Source of the DNA: Juglans regia
Lineage: Eukaryota > Streptophyta > Magnoliopsida > Fagales > Juglandaceae
DNA: 64,000 nucleotides
Assembly: GCF_001411555.2 (NCBI RefSeq)
Contig: NC_049904.1
Coordinates: 25,619,370-25,683,369 of the forward strand
Direction: 5' to 3'
Shown: positions 1 to 11,519 of the stretch, one piece after another
How the letters are laid out: each line of letters starts with the position of its first letter
Position numbering within the stretch: the stretch's first letter is position 1
Position numbers and translations under genes: made by a program
Notes under the pieces: generated by a model
Seen by the model: the letters and a program-made list of their open reading frames with translations, nothing else
What the model was told of the DNA's origin: nothing
Databases searched by the model: none

Positions 1-30
1 ACCTAATATCCCTTTTACCTTGTTGATCAG

Positions 31-1739
31 ATTGCATCTGCAGAGATCAGGAAAAGACTTCACTATAATGAAAGTTCTGCCGTCTGGTGTTTACCAGTAC
101 AGGTTTATTGTCGATGGACGTTGGAGGTATGCCCCTGACTTGCCCTGGGCCCAAGATGAGGCAGGAAACGCTTACAATGTTGTGGACTTGCAGGTTAATA
201 TCTTCACTTTTCTAGTTCATGCCTGCATATGTGATGAATGCGACGATCATAGTATTGAGAACTTGTGTAGTTTGTCTCGATGAAACACTAAAGCCATATT
301 TGTGAATTTAAGATTTTTCGGAGATATATAACCAGTGGTTTTTGTATAAACTACGCCTATTGGATCTCAGTCTTCTAGAGCCTTTGTTTCTACAAATAGG
401 ATTTGGATATACTGACTAATTCTTTTTAGCAATTCAACATTGTTTTGGGTTGTAAAATATGTAACTTTCCCAGAAATTTCCTACTATTTCAACCCATTTT
501 CTTTTTGCCTCCATCTTGCCCAATATTTCACGACCAAACAAAGCTCTATGTTGTATTTATTCCCTTTCCTTTTCCCAGCTCTTTCTATATTTCTTTCTGA
601 GATTTGAACAGAGAACTTATTTTCTGCTGCTGAATACAATCTTTTAACCCGTGGTGATCCATATGAAAATATAAACTATGGATTAAAATACAAAGCATGT
701 GATGAATGATTAGGATAGTTGGTATGAATGGATGCATACCAACTATCAATATTCAAGATGAGCTCGGACTATCAATATTCATCCCACACATGCATACAAA
801 ACATGTGTGGGATGAATGGATGCAACATGAGCTTGGACTATCAATATTCAAGGCACTGAGTTAACATTGTGGTGGGGGCCTGGTGAAGTTATTTGCACAT
901 AAATGAGCTTCTCTCGACCAGTGGTTCACCTGATACTGGTTGAAGCAACTCAGTATCTTTTTCTTGTCACCTGTGGTAGCTGGTTAGGATAGTTGGTATC
1001 CTGGCTGTTTGTCTTCATGAACTTTGTGGCAGCTTCTGATTCAGTCTCAGATTCACATTCTTGATGTCTCTGTAATTTTGGTGTTATTTATTCACTTACT
1101 GTATTAATGTTTTTAGTTCTTATTCCATGCATGTGGTGTTGTTATCATTATAGTATGGCATTTTGGAAATAGTGTATACATGCATCCACTCATCACGCAA
1201 TCTTTTGTTTTGGTCATTTAGAGCAGTGCATGCCTTTCATTTACGATCCTACCATACAGGCTAACTTTATACTATTATTAATTTTTTATCAGAACAAAAC
1301 GGGCTAACTTTACATTAGTCAAAATATGTTGGAAAATAATGATTGGGGGAGCTTTGGGGCTGCAATTTTCTAATTTAGACTGAAAGTCATTGTTTATTAA
1401 TGTAATATGCAGGATTATGTTCCTGAAGACATTGAAAGCATTTCTAGTTTTGAACCTCCTCAGTCCCCAGACTCAAGTTATAACAATATGCAACTTGGAT
1501 CTGAAGATTTTGCCAAGGAGCCACCATTGGTGCCTCCACATTTGCAGATGACTTTGCTCAACATGCCTGCATCCAACATGGAGATCTCACCTCCTTTGTC
1601 AAGACCTCAACACGTTGTGCTTAATCATCTTTACATGCAAAAAGGGAAGAGTGGCCCATCGGTGGTAGCACTTGGGACAACTCATAGGTTTAGAGCTAAG
1701 TACGTGACAGTGGTGCTCTATAAGTCATTGCAGAGGTAA
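31..1739 (+). CDS. KINB1: SnRK1 beta regulatory subunit, C-terminal part (5' end outside window)
   Basis: Two coding exons are visible. The first ends at 193 before a GT donor and begins at an AG near 30 or 43. The second runs 1413-1739 and ends in TAA. Exon one carries the end of the glycogen-binding-like AMPK1-CBM domain ([19 protein letters not shown], then [14 protein letters not shown]). Exon two carries the AMPKBI/ASC domain ([36 protein letters not shown]) and the family ending [12 protein letters not shown]. In plants the beta subunit bridges the SnRK1 kinase alpha and gamma subunits, and N-terminal lipidation, not visible here, helps place the complex. The wording is closer to the Arabidopsis beta-1 type than to beta-2 as I recall them; that paralogue call is less sure than the family. 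The reading frame is intact across the splice. The intron is 1219 bp. Confidence 0.93.
777..817. repeat. Perfect 16-bp inverted repeat in SnRK1-beta intron
   Basis: The arms ATTCATCCCACACATG (777-792) and its exact reverse complement (802-817) flank a 9-base loop. Around it, phrases such as GGACTATCAATATTCA recur at about 765 and 836, and GAATGGATGCA occurs at about 726 and 814. It is therefore a small locally duplicated foldback unit, possibly a decayed MITE. No regulatory role is shown. Confidence 0.75.
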
Positions 1740-2968
1740 ACACATACATCTATGTCAACATTTGTAATCTTAAACTCTTTTATGTAGTTAATATATTTTA
1801 AGAGGTTGTTATCCCAGCAGCTAGGAAGGAGCATAAAATCAAATTCAACTATTTTACTTCAAGTAAAGCAATTGCTTATTTACCATTTTGATCCTACAAT
1901 TTATTGTTTGTTCTTCCTCTTTGCAATTTTCTGCTGTGCTTTCCCTGTTTGATGAAACATTGAATATTTAATATGCTAATTTTCCATAAAGTATTATAGG
2001 ATTCCAATAAGAGGGTTAGAATAACGAGTTGGAAAATATTGCAAATGCACATATCTTAATTATTTATGTAATCTATCACATTACAGAGTCATATATTCCA
2101 AGTGAATATCACTTCCTACAGTCACGCTTGTATGTACAAAATGCAAGCAATTGCTTATTCAATTTGCTCTTCACCCAGCTCCAAATAAGCAACAGTGACA
2201 GGTTTATAGTTAGGAGTACCCCAACCTGCCATGAAATGGTGCCACATGAGTTAAGTGTTATTGTAAATCTCCCAAATCCTGATCTAATAAATAGGGAAAC
2301 CAGAGAACTAAGCCAGAGGCTTCCCATAACTATCATAAGCAGCAACTTTGATCAAACTGCAGCGCTTGAGATCTTATTGGTGTCATATTTGTGCCCGGTG
2401 GGAGTAAATAGCTAATTAGGAAAGTTTCGAGCATCAAAGGTGCTAAACTACTAGTAACACAAAGGGACAATTATGTAGATGGGCATGTTAAACCCAATCC
2501 CAACCTTGAGAATGGACGACCAGGGTGTCACAAGTGAGCTGCCAATCAAAAACTAAGACCCCAACCCCAAGTCCGTGGTAACCAGACCCGAAAACGGTTT
2601 CTACAATTCGGAAAGATATAGGTAGAACATGTGTATTCTATTTGACAGGTGGAGTGAGGCGACAGCTTTACATTTGGAGAATATAAACTGAAAGTTCTTA
2701 AGATAGAATATATGTACTTTCTAAAGCTACTTGGAATGCAATACTCACAACTTTATCTGCTAAATTAGTTGATACAAAAACTCAGATCACCGTTGCTCAT
2801 TACAGTCAATTAGGCACATATTTCATACCTCAAGAGCAAAAAACAGGACACAATTATTTTATCTAAAAACAGGAAAAGTTCTCTCTTATTATTTTATCTA
2901 AGTACAGGTAGAACATTGCATAGACAGCTGTTCAGGAACTACAACAATAGGCACACCATGTGTTAAAT
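1740..2968. other. 3' flank between convergent genes, no recognised gene
   Basis: This separates the + strand kinase-subunit gene from the - strand HMA gene, so the two are tail to tail and their 3' untranslated regions lie here. A 128-codon open stretch at 2029-2415 (+), with an overlapping one on the other strand, has no motif I recognise and no obvious splice context. Nothing else is supported. Confidence 0.5.
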
Positions 2969-5900
2969 TTACATGATTGAGCAAGCATTGGGGTTGTCAT
3001 CGCTGAATATCTGAGCAGGATATGCATAATACTCCGACAAGTACTTGGATGTTGGCCAATATTCGCTTCGCTTGATATCAGTACTGATCTTCATATCATC
3101 CTCTCCCTTGCCTTCTTCCTCAGCATCTTTCTTCTCTTCTTTTTTATCTTCCTTCTTTTCCTCTTCTTTCTTCTCTTCATCCTTCACTATGGAAGCTTGC
3201 TTTTTGGTTCTCTTGTACACATAGTCAACCAGCCTTGTTGGTTCCACTACTCCTTTAACTATTACTTGGTCATTGGCTAGGTCTGTTTCCACTGATTCAA
3301 CACCTGCAATACACTCCAACATCTCACATTGCTGCAGATATACGTTTCATTTTTCATTTTTTGTGGTTAATTGCTCGATCGATGTCTGTAAAGAACTATT
3401 GGGAATGGTTGTGGTTATATATCGACGACACACACCATCAAGCATACAGCAGCTTGATATAGAATTTAATTTTAAACACTGTTACAAACCGTCAAATCTC
3501 GCCAAATTAGACAGTGAAATCTTCTAGCAACTTCGTACCTTGTATTTTTCGGATTTGCTTCTGTAAAACTTGAGCACAAGCTTCGCAATGCATTCGAACT
3601 TTTAGAACAACAGTAATAACAGCAGGAGGCTGGCAAAAGATCCAATTGTTCATCAGAAAGTACATATGATTTAAGAATCTCCATAATCCCATGATAATCA
3701 TAACAAAGAAAATAGAATTCCTCGTAAACATTTAACTTCAAAATAATGAAATGGATATAAACAAGGGACAAGTAGTACTTGGGTTAGACAAACAAGAAGA
3801 AAAATGTTGGTCTATCTCTGATTTAGTTATGCTTATTTGGTAATTAAGGCAAGCGGCCTACTGCCTCAAGATCATCCCAACAGGACAAGCCAGCAGCACT
3901 GAAGAACAGTGAGAACAGCAGCAAAAGCTACCAGAAGCAGCCTTGAAAATATTTGCTGCGCTGTAAATAAGGACAAGCAAATTTAAGTGTATGGCCCTTA
4001 AAATTTCTCACTAACCTAGGCTTAAGGCTGAAGGACGACCCCATTGTTGCAGTTGCAGTACAGCAACTTTTGCCCTTCCAGGAGCAGGCGGGCAGCCGTG
4101 GGGTCAAAGCTCGCAATAGCCTCACAGTATATATCACAGTGATGATAAGTGCCATATTGTAAAATGTGCCTACGTACGTACTCGGGTGGGTTAATTGCGG
4201 TTGGGTTACTTTCATGTCAGCATGATGAATACGGCAGCCATTGCTAACTGTCTCCTCTCCATGCAGTCTGACCCTACTCATATAAGTTTGTGCCGTGGGC
4301 ATCAAAAGTAGCTACATAGTGCAATGCAACTCCTGATTTCTTCTTTCTTTTTCCTCTACGTGTAGGGATGTTTGTAGAGGTAACCTCTTAAAGATTTATA
4401 TAGGCAAAGGGTCATACTTTGAGACCGTTAGGACGGGCAAGTTCTAAAGAACAGAGAGGGATAAGATAAAAAAAAAGTACATGTGGGCCGGGAGAGATGC
4501 CACAGACGTACTTCCATGTGATAATGGTGAACAAGGGAATTGAAGAGGGAGTGAGAGAAAAGTAGTAAAAGTAAAAACCCTACATACCCACCAAACTTCA
4601 TCCAACCAAAAATAATAAATAAATTTTTATTAATTATTTTATTAATTATTCTATTTTTAAACTAGTCTATAAAGTATATTATTTATATCATTTAAAGATC
4701 TGATTTGTAAGATTTAAATTTTAAAATTTATATTTTAAATTAAATTATGTGATATAAACAATTTTTTAAACGTGCTCTAAACATTGACTTAAGAATAAAT
4801 TTTTTTTCTATTTTTCGCACTCGCACTAGTTTTAAAACTTTTTTTAATTTCCTTCGACTCTCTTAATTTCTCTTTTGCTTTTCATTTATTTTTACCTAAC
4901 AATTAAGCATAATGTTAGTGTAGTACTCATTTTATGTACATATAGGTACGCAAGATTAATAGTTTTACCTGTTCTTCTTTTTTGATCTCTTCTATTTTTT
5001 CTTCTTTTGTCTCTTCAGAGGGTTTTGGCAAAGGTGAAATTATCTCAACCAGCTTTTTGCCACTTTTCTTTTGTAGTCTTTCGCAAACCTTTATGGGGTC
5101 TGCTGCTTTTCCTTTCACCACCACTTTGCCGGCCTTGCTATCCGTGGTTACCTCCTCAACTCCTGCAAAAATAACTCTACTAATTTCAAAATTTTAGGTA
5201 TGAATATATGAAAATCTTCTTCTTCTTTTTCTTTTTCTTTTTCTTTCTTTCTTATTTTTTTTTTTTTTTTTTTTTGGGGATGGGAATTACAGAACTCCTT
5301 GGAAGTCCCGATCTTAGGAAAACTATATATAATTAATATTGGATTGTCACTTATATTATAATATTCATGGAAGCCATGCATGGACCAAAACAAATTATCA
5401 AAGATATCGGTGTCCATGCACCAAATTAGGTAGGCTGTGCCATTAATACATGGGCGCACGTACGCTGTGTTCAACACTAAAGAAACATATCAATTATCAA
5501 GAGCACTTGATCTGAAGAAGACCATAATACAAAGGCTAAAGACATCTTTGGTATCTTAGAATTTTGTAAATAGTAGTGAAATAATTTGAGTGAAGATGTT
5601 TTAGAGTTTTGAAAAATAAGAGAGAAAAAATTGAATTAAAATATAATTTTTTAATATAACTTTTGCTTTGAAGTTTGTAAAAGTTATATTGATTTTTGTG
5701 TTTGAATAAATATTAGGTAATAATTAGATAAAAAAGTTGAATATTTAAAATTTAAAAGTATTTTATATTTGAGTGATATTTGAAAATACGATTACGAGAA
5801 GTTTTGAGAATTCTAATAGCATCCATACATGCCCTAAATTAGTAGATTTAAATCATTACATTAATCACGAATATTCATCACATCTTTTGCATAAATAGAT

Positions 5901-6607
5901 AGCATCTATTTAATATGAAACATGTAATACTTTAATTATTGTACTTCTAAAAATGATATAGATTAATAAGTAAAAACAACTCATATTTTACACCAAATGA
6001 AACAGAAACTCATAATTTTTCGGGCTTAGACTCTTTTTTTTTTTTTAAAAAAAATTGTAGGGATGAAATGATTCCATCTTGTCATCTCATCAGCCTCAAA
6101 GATCCATTAGCTGGCTTGACACTTCAATTTTTCAGTCACACATATATATCTGAATCTTCAACATTTTTTTGAAAAAAAAATAAAAAAATTTGACCATTTT
6201 CAGTACTGTTCTCGTTTTCCAATCTTCATGCATGCAGTCTACAGTTTTAAAGAGTGGAGAATCAAAAAAAGGGTAAGATATTGAACTGGTAAAACAAAAT
6301 CATGACCTGCAAATCCTTTCAAGGCTCTTGCCACTTTCCTCGCACAGGCCACACAATGCATATCAACCTTGAGCACAATCTCCTGTGGCTGATCCTCTAT
6401 CATTTTCTCTTCCCCGGCGACCTGCTTCTCTTCTGTGCTGCTTATTTCTTCTTTCTTCTCCTGTTCTTTGTTTTCCTATTATCACCCAGAACTGTTCATC
6501 AGTTATAAAAACAAACAGCATAATCGCAACATATTACTTAAAACCACTCATTTCTAGCAGCATTAGGATCCATGAAAGAAAGAAACTAATTAACTTACTT
6601 CGCCCAT
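2969..6607 (-). CDS. Heavy-metal-associated isoprenylated plant protein with two HMA domains
   Basis: Five exons on the minus strand join in frame: 6607-6599, 6475-6307, 5162-4969, 3629-3539 and 3303-2969. All introns are GT-AG; the first donor is GTAAGT. The 798-nt CDS gives 265 residues. Residues 1-34 are rich in Lys/Glu. HMA domain 1 (about 35-99) has MHCVAC with Cys44/Cys47. A charged linker (about 102-124) follows. HMA domain 2 (about 129-193) has MHCEAC with Cys139/Cys142. A Lys/Glu tail leads to a C-terminal CSIM (262-265), a CaaX box fitting farnesylation. HIPP proteins bind soft metals through the CxxC pairs and are tied to metal handling and stress. Both HMA domains are split by an intron at the same place, before the GVE motif, so the second looks like an internal duplication. 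Metal and partner cannot be read from sequence. Confidence 0.93.
5218..5276. repeat. Polypyrimidine tract in HMA-gene intron
   Basis: A TTC/TTTTC run passes into a run of about 22 T. It lies inside the intron between exons 2 and 3 of the HMA gene. On the transcribed strand it is purine-rich with a long A run, like the tail of an old minus-strand retroposon or simple-repeat growth. Confidence 0.6.
5528..5832 (-). mobile_element. MITE-like AT-rich repeat, copy 1 (in HMA intron)
   Basis: Read on the minus strand this matches the copy at 7446-7835 in order and wording: AACTTCTC, then AAATATCACTCAAA, then ATTCAACTTTTT, then CTCTCTTATTTTTCAAAACTC, then AAATTATTTCACTACTATTTA. It lies inside the large second intron of the HMA gene. 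There is no coding capacity. Ends and target duplication were not resolved. Confidence 0.55.
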
Positions 6608-6738
6608 TTCTGTAACGACGATCGATGCTTATTATCAAAGTACAAGCTGGTAGCAGAAATGATATGCAAGCAATGGCGTACTCGACTTCAAGAGCTCAGC
6701 CTGATCTCTAGCTTTCTAGTGTGTCTCCCGGCCTCTGC

Positions 6739-6746
6739 ATATATAT
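6739..6746 (-). promoter_or_regulatory. Candidate TATA box of the HMA gene
   Basis: On the minus strand the sequence reads CCCCATATATATGCAG, about 130 bases before the ATG at 6607. A start site 25-30 bases downstream (about 6710) would give a 5' untranslated region near 100 bases. Position and composition fit a core promoter; there is no direct evidence. Confidence 0.45.
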
Positions 6747-7098
6747 GGGGAATTGAAGTGTTTGGAAGGAGAGGAAGAACATTGAAGTAAGAAAACAAGA
6801 AAGATCATGATCAGTGGGGGTAAAAACAAGGAAGAAAAGAAGTAACATCGGGATTCTGCAGAGCCGACGTGCAATAATTTAATGCAGGCGAGAAGTAGGT
6901 CCTCTGACTGACTCAGCACCTCATCAGATACCCTTCATTTCCTGCAATCTATATCCATCTTTCTCTATATATGTATATGACTCGAATGAAATGCTGTACC
7001 CAAAATTACTGCTTACGTTAAAGGAATAGGACACGAAATATATGTATGACCAACGTTTGTAGGCCTGAGCAGTGTTGCAGGTCCTTGTTAATGTGTAT

Positions 7099-7452
7099 TT
7101 TCAGATGTTTTTAAATATTTTTAAATATTTCATTATCAAATATCACTAAAATATAAAATATTTTTTAATTTTTAATTTTTAAAATTTTCATCTAATTATT
7201 TTTTAAACATCACAACTTTCCCAAACTTCTATATAAAAAAAAAAAAAAAAAAAAATTCAAATTTTAAAATAAAAATTATATTCAAATAACATTTTGACTT
7301 TATAATATCTTTATTCAACTTTTTCTATCTCATTTCTTAAATTCCAAGAAAACATATTAACTTAAATAATTTCACTAGTACTATATATTAACAAATTATT
7401 ATTTCACTATTATTCACAGATATTTTGAAATATTCTAAAGTGTTCAAATGAG
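7099..7452 (+). mobile_element. MITE-like AT-rich repeat, copy 2
   Basis: This shares the blocks AAATATCACTAAAATATAAA, CATCTAATTATT, AACATTTTGACTTTATAATATCTTTATTCAAC and TTTCACTATTATTCACAGATATTTTGAAATATT with the next copy. It is split by an A20 run near 7235. It lies immediately upstream of copy 3 in the intergenic space before the HMA gene promoter. Confidence 0.5.
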
Positions 7453-7835
7453 CCATTAGATGTTATTTGGGAATACAAACTATCTCATCTCATCTCAAAA
7501 CTTCTCATAATTTCTTTTCCAAACATCACTCAAACATGAACACTTTTTAATTTTAAATCTTCAACCTTTTCATCTAATCATTATAACTTTCTCAAACTTT
7601 CAAATAAAATATAATAAATAATACAATTTTTTCAAATTTCAAAATAAAAATAATATTAAAAAATAATATTCTAACAATATTTTAATTTTATAATATTTTT
7701 ATTCAATATTTTCTCTCTTATTTTTCAAAACTCAATAAAATATCTTAATTCAAATAATTTTATTACTATTCATAAATTATTTTATTACTATTTATAAATA
7801 TTATGAAATATTTGAAGTGTCCAAACAAGTCCTAA
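7446..7835 (+). mobile_element. MITE-like AT-rich repeat with CATCTCATCTC start, copy 3
   Basis: The repeat opens with ATTTGGGAATACAAAC then CTATCTCATCTCATCTC and closes with AAATATTTGAAGTGTCCAAAC. A further relative at 57128-57326 has inserted into a LINE, which shows that the family moved. No transposase is present, so it would be non-autonomous. Terminal inverted repeats are weak here and a target duplication was not found. Confidence 0.6.
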
Positions 7836-8562
7836 TATTATTTTTTTTAAAATTCTCAGTTATGTCACATGGGGGTAATTAGTCTGATTCTTTCCAACAA
7901 TATAATTTTCTGTTGAAAATATTGCAATTTTTTTTAGTATAAAATATTTAATCTACAGAAAAAAGAATTATAAAAAAAAGAATTATATATATATTAATGT
8001 GAATTAGTAAAATATTTAGATTATAAATTTTATTTATTATAGATTAATCTCACGTGAAGTTGTAAAAAACTATTGTGAAAGAATCTGAATTTCAGAGCGT
8101 GGCTGGCTGTCACCGGATCTTAATAAGGCTTCGTCCTGTCCACCGACCATTGGTTATTGGGTAGTGGGTACCAGTGACTCGGTGTGCTTTGTTCATCACT
8201 TGGGCTTCTGAAATCCAAAACTTGTGGGCTCCATCCTACATTATTATCAATGATCTGTATCGGAATGGGACCATCTAAGAAACACCACTCTTTGAATGCC
8301 ACGTGTTATGATAAGCATTATCTTCGTCTAGTGTCCCAATGACATGAAAATGGTACGAGAAGGGAGAAAAAAGAAGGGAAGAAGACTCGGGAAAGAGTTG
8401 GTTTCTTTGCTATCTTTTACGTAAATACCAAACAAGTTTGTAAAAGTTGTCCTCCAAACATATATACGTACAAAGGAAGACTACAAAATAAAAAATAAAA
8501 AATAAAAAATAAAAAATAAAACACAATTTGATAAACTTTTATGCATAAAGCCATAGCACCTT
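7836..8562. other. Intergenic, with an (AAAAAT)n microsatellite
   Basis: No gene is recognised. A simple AAAAAT repeat of about six units lies at 8486-8521. A short minus-strand open stretch at 8120-8302 has no recognisable motif. Confidence 0.6.
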
Positions 8563-9330
8563 TTTTTTTTTTTAAACAAGTATTTTATAGATAAATTAAG
8601 TGGTTACAAGATATTAAATTCAAAGCCGCTTGAAAAGGTTTTTGAATAATCTGATAATTAACAAACTATAAAACTACGACTACAAGTCGTAGTGGATTGT
8701 TGTGTGCTGCATTTTGATGATCTGGACTGGCTGAAGGAGACTTTCATGATCACTTTATCTTGATCATTGGTTATGAAAAGTGGGAACATAGGAAAGTAGC
8801 AATAGGAAGATGGGTCGATTCGCAAGCAAACGACTATCACTGGCTGTGGAGGCGCGTGTAGCTCATGTGCCACTCTTGGAAAGAAGATAAAAGTTGGATC
8901 TAAGAGATCCAAAACCGCTGACCCTGATGGTGTTGTGTGTGGCGGCAACAGACTCCCCATGGCGTGACGGCGTGTGAGGCTCTCGTGTAGTATGAATCGT
9001 GCGTGAGATGTGCTCGCCGCTCTTTTGGTCGGTTTTCTTCTACCATCTGATAGATCGATGGCTGGAGAATTTGTTGGTTGGGGCGCGTGGAGGTCATAGG
9101 TGACTAGTAGACAGCAGATCGACGTATCTTGGTGCTATGAACGGAAAACTAAAGAAAAATCGAGAAAAAAAAACTGATGTACAAGTCTAGCGTTGGCCGG
9201 ACAGAGGGAGGAGCTGAAGCTCCAGCCCCCTTTGGGTGGAGAAGCTGGGATGGTTGGCTCCTTTGGTAGAGAGAAAAAAATCTCCTCTGGAGAGAGAAAA
9301 CGAGAAGATGACCCTTAAATTGTAAGCCAG
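8563..9330 (-). mobile_element. Possible retroposed sequence with poly(A) on the minus strand
   Basis: A T13 run at 8563-8575 would be the poly(A) tail of a minus-strand retroposon. The 700 bases beyond it are markedly GC-richer than their surroundings and hold open stretches (8658-9097) that match no family I know. The CTCTGGAGAGAGAAAACGAGAAG stretch near 9290 would be its 5' part. Neither a target-site duplication nor a source gene was identified, so this is only a structural suggestion. Confidence 0.3.
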
Positions 9331-10407
9331 CCGCGTTTACATTAATGATAAATAGAATATTGGGAGTTAAAAAAAATGTTATCACATGACTTTCAATTAA
9401 TTAAAAAATACAACGTGATTTGGAAGAATAAAGAAAGATGTCTCGAACTTGTAAAGCTTGTAAAGGTGGATTTTAGATTTTGATTCATTAGTTTTCTATA
9501 CAAATTTTAAGATAAAAAGTACGAAAGAAATAGCCGCATAATTAAATATTTATGTCATGAAATAATCTATATGTACTCTATCTCTTTCATGACCAAAAGC
9601 TCTTGAACATTCCACGATCAAGCGGGATTAAAAGCTTAAACATGCATGAAAAACAAAAGCCATAACAAATTGAAGAAATTATCTCAATGATATATGGTCC
9701 TTGGAGGGACGTTAGTGTAGGAGTCAAAAAAGGTAAAGAGAGTGAACAGTTAAATCTCCCCATCTACCTCTATGGGGAGTTTCTTAGATAGGGCGGTCCA
9801 TTCAGCCCCACCAAGTTCATGAATATATTACATATTGTGCAAGCTCCATATATAAGGTGCATGTTTGTCATGTTTCATGCGAACAACCAACGTGCATAAT
9901 CTATATGTATTATATGTTTTGTTTCTATTTTGAGCATACTATCTTCAAAGCATATTAATCTTAAAACCCTGACACTGCTAGATCCACCTCTCGATCTGTA
10001 TATCATTGCAGGTAATGAATTGAATTAAAAGCATCATGAATCTAATTTGTATGAATCCTTATCCATTGTGTTGCCAAGGAAACCGTGAGAATCCTTTCTT
10101 GCTGGATTAAACATCTCATCCCATTTCAAGAAAATGCTTTACCTTTTGCAATCTGTGACTTTTTTTGGGGGGAACCCATCTGGGGGTAATGTCAAACATA
10201 GTATTGGCCGGGTTCTAACCTCTTTAATTGAGTTGATAAGTATGAGCATGCATGCATATGATGGATCAGAGTTGAGCCATCGTCTGTGGTAGTCTGCTTA
10301 CCACAGATCATACTTGGTTTTCTGATGCAAATTATGGAGAATCTTTACTATTGTTTGCATTTCTGCTTAATTACTTGCAACGTACACATGCATGCGTATT
10401 TCGCTGA
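9331..10407. other. Intergenic, no gene recognised
   Basis: This is AT-rich sequence with several CATGCATG motifs (9640, 10250, 10390). I see no convincing exon or repeat family. It could hold upstream exons of the short coding-like piece that follows, but none could be defined. Confidence 0.5.
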
Positions 10408-10599
10408 GACAACAGGCGGGTTGCATGTTCCACTTTGCCGAGATGTGAGGTGCATGAGGTGGTGATGATCACCCCGGGGTATGTGCTAGCGCCCTTGACA
10501 GGCACTCCATGGGACCCGCGATTGGTTGATAGCTGGGCTCCGGGAAATTACTACCACGGCTACTATCAGCCCGAGCCCTACCAATTATCAAACGAGTGA
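10408..10599 (+). pseudogene. Coding-like exon of unknown protein, 63 residues to a stop
   Basis: An open frame between TGA at 10405 and TGA at 10597 contains an orderly, plant-like peptide: VVMITPGYVLAPLTGTPWDP, then LVDSWAPGNYYHGYYQ, then PEPYQLSNE and a stop. It is more GC-rich (about 55%) than its flanks. A plausible splice acceptor, GACAACAG, ends at 10415 and would put the true exon at 10416-10599. There is no ATG in the frame before the peptide and no upstream exon was found. It may be the last exon of a small gene or a gene fragment. I do not recognise the family. Confidence 0.35.
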
Positions 10600-11500
10600 C
10601 ACCACACAAATGCACTTAGCGGCTTTTGAATTCCCAAGTACCTCACTCTAAACCCTTTTTGTGGTAGAAATACTAGAAAATGTCCTTTGAGATACAGCTC
10701 ACCGGTCAGATGAGACCATAAATTAAACATGGAAGTTTTGCATGCAGGACAAGGTAGGGAAGCATTATCCATTAATTTTTCTGAAAAGTAATAGTCGATG
10801 CATATACCTAATGATCAGGTCAAAAACCTCGATCCTTAAAGAATATGCTTCTCCTTTCATGATGAAGCATATTATTTGATAAGTAGCAAATATTTATGTT
10901 TGCAGGGTTGTAACAAGTAACAGGCATCTTTTTGACATAATTGATGTTCTGTTTCATAGCATTCATTCGATGCAACTTCTTGCCTTATAATGTGCTAGGC
11001 ATTGAAAGCTCATACAGATTGCTGCAATGTCACGCGTGAGCTTGTTTTATGAATTAAGTACAGTTTTAATCAACAAGCTGACAGACTCTGATGGGATTCT
11101 TTTATATATATAGATACCAAGCATTTCATGAAAAACCGCAAAAGGTCCATTCCAAGTACAACAATGTGTATAAGAAAGTAATAAATTAATCTTCAAAATC
11201 TAATTCTTGAGCTTGTTTTGTTCAAAAGAGTACATTGCGAATCGTGATAATATAAAAATGCTTCTCAATAATAGTATCAACAAAGCAAACAATAATAATG
11301 GTATATATGCAATGATAATGGTCCAAAATGAACGAAAAACAAAAAAAAAAACAAAACTCAAGATAGAAAGAAAGCAAAGTTTACAAGGCACAAGAACAGA
11401 AAGCAAATTATTTGAATAGCATCGCAAGCACAACCTGTCTAGTTGATCAGTCTTAATTGTTTACGTTGATGTTGTGTTTCGCAGCTCGAGCAGTACTGTC
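10600..11500. other. Intergenic, no gene recognised
   Basis: This is AT-rich sequence with no supported exon. Overlapping open stretches at 11200-11433 on both strands are A/T-driven and show no domain. Confidence 0.5.
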
Positions 11501-11519
11501 GCAACCAAGCTCACACCAC

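Noticed and set aside
2029..2415. 128-codon open frame and an overlapping minus-strand frame
   Set aside because: No recognised motif on either strand, and the region lies between convergent genes; best seen as chance or untranslated sequence.
8658..9097. Overlapping minus-strand frames of 100 and 65 codons
   Set aside because: No domain; they sit in GC-rich sequence of a possible retroposon. Reported only as part of that block.
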